DNA of 8,917 nt from Clostridia bacterium. GTDB taxonomy: Bacteria > Bacillota > Clostridia > UMGS1810. Shown here piece by piece: positions 5,516 through 8,917 of this stretch (its first letter is position 1; each line of letters starts with the position of its first letter). The position numbers were made by a program, and so were the translations under genes. The stretch lies in assembly GCA_017629325.1 (NCBI GenBank), contig JAGBXL010000033.1, positions 1-8,917 of the forward strand, given 5' to 3'. The notes below the pieces were generated by a model. That model did no database searches and was not told where the DNA came from. It worked only from the letters and a program-made list of their open reading frames with translations.

Positions 5516-5551
5516 GAAAAAGGGAGCAGACCACAGATTGGTCTGCCCCCT
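5516..5551 (-). terminator. Rho-independent terminator on the minus strand
   Basis: A 12-pair stem with one mismatch (5521-5533 with 5539-5551; core GCAGACCA/TGGTCTGC, loop of five) is followed on the minus strand by TTTTTCT. It would stop leftward transcription just before the integrase promoter. The plus-strand flank is only weakly T-rich (TCTTTC). Confidence 0.7.
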
Positions 5552-5595
5552 CTTTCGGGATAAAACTATGTTGCTTCACTTGCTCCCAGCATAGT

Positions 5596-5611
5596 ATCAC
5601 TTTGCGGTGAT
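5596..5611. repeat. Small hairpin carrying TTGCGGTGAT
   Basis: ATCAC and GTGAT enclose TTTGCG. The 10-mer TTGCGGTGAT recurs at 8379-8388 and 8433-8442, each time as part of a hairpin, so it may be a small mobile or terminator-like repeat. Confidence 0.5.
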
Positions 5612-5659
5612 TTTTGGACTTTGGCACGGTCCGTTGAACAAGCTACTTACATTAACCTT

Positions 5660-5803
5660 TTAATAATTCCACCTAAAAACAATAACACCTTTTAATCTTT
5701 CTTCCTTTGTAACTGCAAAGAATGCTCCTTGGTTGAATGACAGGAAAGGTTTTGCCCCTTTATCATTCGGTGAGTAATTAGTAAAGAAGAATAGCGATGG
5801 TAT
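5660..5803 (-). pseudogene. Possible remnant of a coding sequence (47 codons, no start)
   Basis: A minus-strand frame of 47 codons between two stops contains a protein-like stretch, GAKPFLSFNQGAFFAVTKEE, ending FRWNY. It has no ATG, GTG or TTG and no ribosome site, so it cannot be expressed as it stands. The family is not recognised. It may be the tail of a gene lost when the neighbouring cargo was inserted, or chance. Confidence 0.2.
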
Positions 5804-5894
5804 TTAACTACTGTTATTCATTCTATATAAAAGCCCTAAAAATATTCCATTCAGAAATGAAACGAAGGGAAAATGCAACGATGAATAAGATATA

Positions 5895-5923
5895 TTGATT
5901 TAATTCGGCTGTCGGAGTATAAT
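5895..5923 (+). promoter_or_regulatory. Promoter of the zinc-ribbon nuclease gene
   Basis: TTGATT (5895-5900) and TATAAT (5918-5923) are separated by the optimal 17 bases. Start of transcription near 5930 gives a leader of about 48 bases. The ribosome site before the ATG at 5978 is weak (GCAGGT), so the gene has a good promoter but modest translation. Confidence 0.7.
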
Positions 5924-5977
5924 TTGAGTAGCATAACAAAACTGTAAAGGCAAAATTCTTAGATTGCAGGTAAGAAT

Positions 5978-7696
5978 ATGGGAAGTTTTACTGATTTAAC
6001 AGGAAATCGATCAGGTGTGTTGATTGCTAAGAAGTATTTGGGCGATAGTCTTTGGGACTGTGAGTGTGTAATATGCGGAAACCATATTACAATCTCCTCA
6101 TACTGGTTTAATAAAAACATTAAACTCAACAGGGACGGATGTAAGCATGTAAAACCTGTTCGAGTCGGCGATAGCTACGGACTATTAACTGTTATTGAGC
6201 AGGATAGTGAAGATTACATCAAACCCAAAAGTGGGAAACACGAAAGACAATGGATTTGCAGATGTACCTGCGGACGGACAAAGAGCATTTTAGAAGCTAA
6301 TTTGAAGTCGTTAAAAAGTCTTAGTTGCGGTTTATGTAGTAACCGCATCTCTGTGCCTGAAAAAGCAATTCTATATTATCTTTCTATGTGGTTTGCAAAC
6401 ATTCAAGAAAACTATCGCCCTGACTTCTTAGGCGGGAAAGAAATAGACATATTTATCCCAGAATTGAAGCTTGGAATTGAATACGATGGTGAGCATTGGC
6501 ATAGGGAGATAGAGAAAGATATTTGGAAAAACACAGTTTGTAATAATAACGGAATTACATTATTGCGGATTCGAGAACCGAAATGCATCACGACAGAGGA
6601 TCTGATCCCCTATATCATCACACCAAAGCCATTAACAAACGGCACACATATGACGGAGCCGATAAAGCAAATTATTACATTTATCAATACAAAGTATCAT
6701 AAACAGATTGATATTGATGTGGATTGTTTGCGAGACAATGCAGAGATTTGTAAAACAATTCTTAGTAGCACTCAAGCAAAGTCCTTGGCGGATTTATTTC
6801 CCCTAATTGCGAAAGAATGGGACTACGAAAAAAATGCACCGCTTACCCCTGAGTTAGTTGCAGCACATTCAGGAAAGAAGGCATACTGGATATGTGAAAA
6901 TGGTCACAGATATTCCTCTGTAATTGCATCAAGAACAGGTCCTGATGCTTGTGGGTGTCCTGTGTGCAGCAATCACGGAATGGCATTGTATCAAGATGGT
7001 ATATACATCGGCGAACACTCATTGGCAGCGGATGCTCCGCAAATCGCACAGGAATTTGATGCAGAAAAAAACGGAATATCTGCGGATAACATTGCTGTGG
7101 CTAGCAACAAGAAAATGTGGTGGAAATGTTCCGTTTGTGGTTTCGAGTGGCAATCGAAAGTAAACAATCGCACAAGCTCCTTAAAAACAGGATGCCCACA
7201 ATGTGCAAGGGTGCAGAACAAACAAGGAAAAAGAAAAATTGAAAACCTTGTAGCAAAAAACGGTAGCTTGTTTGACCACGATCCAGAACTATGCCAAGAA
7301 TGGGATTATGGTAAAAACGAAATCAAGCCAACAGAAGTATCTTTTGGAAGTGGGAAAAAAGTTTGGTGGGTGTGTAATCTCGGGCACCACTATCAGGCTT
7401 GTATTAACCATCGAACATCAACAAAAAAGACAGGTTGTCCCTATTGCTCTAACAAAAAAGTTCTTGCAGGTTATAATGATTTAGCTATGACACATTCTCA
7501 TTTACTAAAAGAATGGAATTATGAACGGAACAACATAATGCCGACAGAGATCTTGGCTGGCTCGCATCAACGAGTATGGTGGAAGTGTTGTTACTGTGGT
7601 GAAGAATACGAAGCATCCCCACAGAAACGAGCCAACAGGCCATTGGGATGTGTACGGTGTAGGCGATCTGTAACGACTACCAATATCAAGTTATAA
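5978..7696 (+). CDS. Multi-domain zinc-ribbon protein with PD-(D/E)XK/Vsr-like nuclease core
   Basis: The 572-aa product has three parts. Residues 1-122 hold two related Cys-rich modules: one starts DLTGNRSGVL with C28, C30, C33 and C55; the other starts VGDSYGLLTV with C94, C96, C98, C117 and C120. This resembles the 'TG-R-G-LTV' modules that accompany HNH/AP2-type phage proteins. Residues 124-215 look like a Vsr/DUF559-type restriction-fold nuclease, with E128, then EID (155-157), then GIEYDGEHWH (166-175), then GITLLRIRE. Residues 275-563 carry four copies of a probable zinc-ribbon repeat (DUF4379-like): EWDYEKN or a variant, then an aromatic-K/V/I-C start and a GC-x-x-C end. The pairs are C306/H310 with C327/C330; C384/C387 with C406/C409; C466/H470 with C487/C490; C537/C540 with C558/C561. 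It has no signal peptide or membrane segment. The likely role is zinc-dependent recognition of nucleic acid plus cleavage, in phage defence, element competition or homing. It has its own promoter and converges on ardA. Catalysis is not proven. Confidence 0.8.
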   Translation: MGSFTDLTGNRSGVLIAKKYLGDSLWDCECVICGNHITISSYWFNKNIKLNRDGCKHVKPVRVGDSYGLLTVIEQDSEDYIKPKSGKHERQWICRCTCGRTKSILEANLKSLKSLSCGLCSNRISVPEKAILYYLSMWFANIQENYRPDFLGGKEIDIFIPELKLGIEYDGEHWHREIEKDIWKNTVCNNNGITLLRIREPKCITTEDLIPYIITPKPLTNGTHMTEPIKQIITFINTKYHKQIDIDVDCLRDNAEICKTILSSTQAKSLADLFPLIAKEWDYEKNAPLTPELVAAHSGKKAYWICENGHRYSSVIASRTGPDACGCPVCSNHGMALYQDGIYIGEHSLAADAPQIAQEFDAEKNGISADNIAVASNKKMWWKCSVCGFEWQSKVNNRTSSLKTGCPQCARVQNKQGKRKIENLVAKNGSLFDHDPELCQEWDYGKNEIKPTEVSFGSGKKVWWVCNLGHHYQACINHRTSTKKTGCPYCSNKKVLAGYNDLAMTHSHLLKEWNYERNNIMPTEILAGSHQRVWWKCCYCGEEYEASPQKRANRPLGCVRCRRSVTTTNIKL

Positions 7697-7714
7697 ATTT
7701 ACATGTACAGCAAA

Positions 7715-7741
7715 CAGCCGCCTCCGTGATGGGGGCGGCTG
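7715..7741. terminator. Shared bidirectional terminator between the nuclease gene and ardA
   Basis: CAGCCGCC (7715-7722) pairs with GGCGGCTG (7734-7741), extended by three more pairs including one G-T to an 11-bp stem with a 5-base loop. It lies between two convergent stop codons (7696 and 7746). T tracts are short on both sides (CTTCCT and TTTGCT), so termination may be moderate. Confidence 0.65.
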
Positions 7742-7745
7742 CTTC

Positions 7746-8282
7746 CTATCGGTTATCGACGACTGTGCCATATGATGTATAGCATATGTTTGACTCAAGG
7801 CGAATATCCCGCCCCAGCCGCTGTAGATCCAGATACGTTTTGATATTATCGGGAACATCGCAAAAAATATACCCGTTGTCGATGTAATAAGCTGCGAGAG
7901 CTTCATCATCGGCAACATCTTCCAACAGGTCGAAGTTATCCAACTCGTCGATAATATCCAACACCCCCGCTATACTCATACTGCTTTCACATTCCAAGAC
8001 TGCTGCCAGTTTTTCATAATCAGGGTCTGCCAACCCCTCTAATCGTTCTGCCAGCTCGTTTAGTTCTTGGATGCTGGAATACTCAGAAATATGTAGGTTT
8101 CCGAGCAAGGCTTCATAATCGCTAATAAAATACTCCTCATACTGCTGCCCGTCGATACCGATACGGTCCAATACATCTTGCAGCTTGTCCTTATCGACAG
8201 GTAGCTTTACCCACTCGCCCATAAGACAGCCTTCCACATATTTTCCCAGGTTCGTTAAATATATGCTGATTCTTCTTTCCAT
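7746..8282 (-). CDS. ardA: Antirestriction protein ArdA
   Basis: The 178-aa product starts at the ATG at 8282, nine bases after AGGAGG; an ATG at 8318 would add 12 residues but lies inside a palindrome and has no ribosome site. ArdA proteins are acidic DNA mimics that bind and block type I restriction-modification enzymes. They are carried by conjugative elements such as Tn916 to protect entering DNA. Matching features are ISIYLTNLGKY (5-15), GEWVKLP (22-28), IGIDGQQYEEYFISDYE (41-57), and the acidic helices ELDNFDLLEDVADDEALAAYY (113-133), typical of the antirestriction region. Length agrees with the family (about 165-180 aa). It converges on the nuclease gene across a shared terminator, so the two may form a counter-defence/attack cargo pair. 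Confidence 0.9.
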   Translation of the reverse strand: MERRISIYLTNLGKYVEGCLMGEWVKLPVDKDKLQDVLDRIGIDGQQYEEYFISDYEALLGNLHISEYSSIQELNELAERLEGLADPDYEKLAAVLECESSMSIAGVLDIIDELDNFDLLEDVADDEALAAYYIDNGYIFCDVPDNIKTYLDLQRLGRDIRLESNICYTSYGTVVDNR

Positions 8283-8299
8283 TACAGAAAACCTCCTGT

Positions 8300-8325
8300 T
8301 TATATAATGATGTTGCATTATATAA
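8300..8325 (-). promoter_or_regulatory. Palindromic operator overlapping the ardA promoter
   Basis: A perfect 10-bp inverted repeat, TTATATAATG (8300-8309) and CATTATATAA (8316-8325) with a 6-base centre, lies directly upstream of the ardA ribosome site. On the minus strand a TATAAT (8317-8322) falls in one arm, and the other arm contains a second, weaker TATA-like box. The -35 is poor. A dimeric regulator, possibly ArdA itself or an element repressor, could bind here; which one cannot be told. Confidence 0.55.
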
Positions 8326-8362
8326 ATTTGGAGCGAACTTTATAACATGTTGTCGAAAGGCA

Positions 8363-8398
8363 AAAAAAGGGTACCACCTTGCGGTGATACCCTTTTTT
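8363..8398. terminator. Strong bidirectional terminator
   Basis: A 16-position stem (8363-8378 with 8383-8398) with one C-A mismatch and a TTGC loop carries six A on one side and six T on the other, so it works in either direction. On the minus strand it would end transcripts coming from ppdK and its folded 3' region. The right arm contains the repeated TTGCGGTGAT 10-mer. Confidence 0.9.
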
Positions 8399-8424
8399 GT
8401 TATATTTGGTTATCCAATGTCTAT

Positions 8425-8443
8425 CATCACTCTTGCGGTGATG
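8425..8443. repeat. Small hairpin with the TTGCGGTGAT motif
   Basis: CATCAC (8425-8430) pairs with GTGATG (8438-8443) around TCTTGCG. It is similar in core to the hairpins at 5596 and in the terminator at 8379. Its function is unknown. Confidence 0.5.
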
Positions 8444-8457
8444 TCTTTCCATCGGCT

Positions 8458-8536
8458 TTTCCTGAGTACATGACCGTGTTCCTTTTGGAACTGGTATGCT
8501 TGGTCAAAACCTATCTTGGTTTCGAAGCTCAGGAAA
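8458..8536 (-). other. Folded 3' region after ppdK
   Basis: A 9-bp outer stem (8458-8466 with 8528-8536) encloses two arms. One is TGACC 8471-8475/GGTCA 8502-8506, containing GTTCC/GGAAC with a TTTT loop. The other is AAACC 8507-8511/GGTTT 8518-8522. This gives a branched structure seven bases past the ppdK stop, followed downstream on the minus strand by the bidirectional terminator. It may be a structured 3'UTR, a small RNA or an attachment site. Confidence 0.45.
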
Positions 8537-8542
8537 CTCCCA

Positions 8543-8917
8543 TCAACCTTTAATAGCAGCCTGAGCGGCAGCCAGTCTTGCGATGGGCACGCGGAAGGGG
8601 CTGCAGGACACGTAGTCCAGGCCGATCTTGTGGCAGAACTCGACAGACATGGGGTCGCCGCCGTGCTCGCCGCAGATGCCGTAGTGCAGCTCGCGGCCGG
8701 TAGCCTTGGCCTTGGAAACGGCCAGCTCCATCAGCATGCCGACACCGTTCTGGTCCAGCTTGGCGAAGGGATCGTTCTCGAAGATCTTGGCATCGTAGTA
8801 AGCGTTCAGGAACTTGCCTGCGTCGTCACGGGAGAAGCCGAAGGTCATCTGAGTCAGGTCGTTGGTGCCGAAGCAGAAGAACTCAGCTTCCTGAGCGATG
8901 GCATCAGCGGTCAGACA
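8543..8917 (-). CDS. ppdK: Pyruvate phosphate dikinase, C-terminal part, cut by window edge
   Basis: The last 124 residues of PPDK are visible; the gene continues to the right. The C-terminal pyruvate/PEP-binding TIM-barrel is clear: FGTNDLTQMTFGFSRDD, then GRELHYGICGEHGGDP with the cysteine that donates a proton at the active site, then DYVSCSPFRVPIARLAAAQA at the end. PPDK reversibly makes PEP, AMP and pyrophosphate from pyruvate, ATP and phosphate, and is common in anaerobic Clostridia as a glycolytic or gluconeogenic enzyme in the cytoplasm. The codons are GC-rich (about 60 %), unlike the AT-rich genes to the left, so this is likely host chromosome next to the mobile element. Termination is probably at the hairpin at 8363-8398. 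Confidence 0.97.
   Translation of the reverse strand, partial: CLTADAIAQEAEFFCFGTNDLTQMTFGFSRDDAGKFLNAYYDAKIFENDPFAKLDQNGVGMLMELAVSKAKATGRELHYGICGEHGGDPMSVEFCHKIGLDYVSCSPFRVPIARLAAAQAAIKG

Larger units (their letters stand above)
5552..5894. other. Gap without a clear gene
   Basis: No intact gene is seen. The stretch holds a small hairpin (ATCAC 5596-5600/GTGAT 5607-5611) followed by five T on the plus strand, and on the minus strand a stop-free frame that may be a gene remnant (5660-5803). The rest is AT-rich spacer ahead of the nuclease promoter. Confidence 0.5.

Noticed and set aside
8409..8419. TTATCCAAT resembling a DnaA box
   Set aside because: A single imperfect copy near a terminator and far from the Rep/helicase genes.
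8347..8553. Plus-strand 68-codon frame near the ppdK end
   Set aside because: It passes through the terminator and the folded region and overlaps the ppdK stop; no ribosome site.
1..8917. CRISPR array, tRNA or rRNA genes
   Set aside because: No regularly spaced direct repeats, cloverleaf with T-loop motif or rRNA-like sequence was seen.

Overview
The window looks like part of an integrated mobile element in a low- to mid-GC anaerobic Firmicute (Clostridia), next to one host housekeeping gene. The evidence is AT-rich accessory genes with strong AGGAGG-type ribosome binding sites, a serine recombinase, a tyrosine recombinase, a DnaB-like helicase with a replication-initiator-like partner, and an ArdA antirestriction protein. 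At the right edge they give way to the GC-rich (about 60 %) 3' end of pyruvate phosphate dikinase. A gut Oscillospiraceae-like host is a reasonable guess but is not proven by the sequence.

Layout, left to right. (1) 1-985, minus strand: the N-terminal part of a serine recombinase running off the left edge, preceded by two tightly packed small genes of 47 and 33 codons. (2) 999-1343, minus strand: four adjacent hairpins, a 34-codon hydrophobic peptide ORF that looks like a decayed toxin-like peptide, and a good promoter. (3) 1406-4971, minus strand: a replication/recombination block made of a DnaB-like helicase, an AT-rich and hairpin-rich gap, a Rep-like protein, and a tyrosine recombinase whose reading frame is split between a 48-aa N-terminal piece and a 273-aa C-terminal piece at a run of six T. 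(4) 4972-5551: a long leader-like region with a TATAAT promoter, small SD-led ORFs, several inverted repeats, and a terminator that insulates it from the right. (5) 5552-5977: mostly empty, with a possible coding remnant on the minus strand and a clear promoter on the plus strand. (6) 5978-7696, plus strand: a 572-aa protein joining two N-terminal zinc-finger-like modules, a PD-(D/E)XK/Vsr-like nuclease core and four zinc-ribbon repeats. (7) 7746-8282, minus strand: ardA, convergent with the nuclease gene across a shared terminator. (8) 8300-8542: a palindromic control site for ardA, a bidirectional terminator and a folded 3' region after ppdK. (9) 8543-8917, minus strand: the C-terminus of ppdK.

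How the parts fit. The two recombinases and the Rep/helicase pair would serve integration/excision and maintenance of the element. ArdA would protect incoming DNA from type I restriction. The zinc-ribbon nuclease is the least understood gene; it lies beside ardA in what looks like a cargo or defence position and is the best candidate for an undescribed function. Element ends and attachment sites could not be fixed from this window alone.
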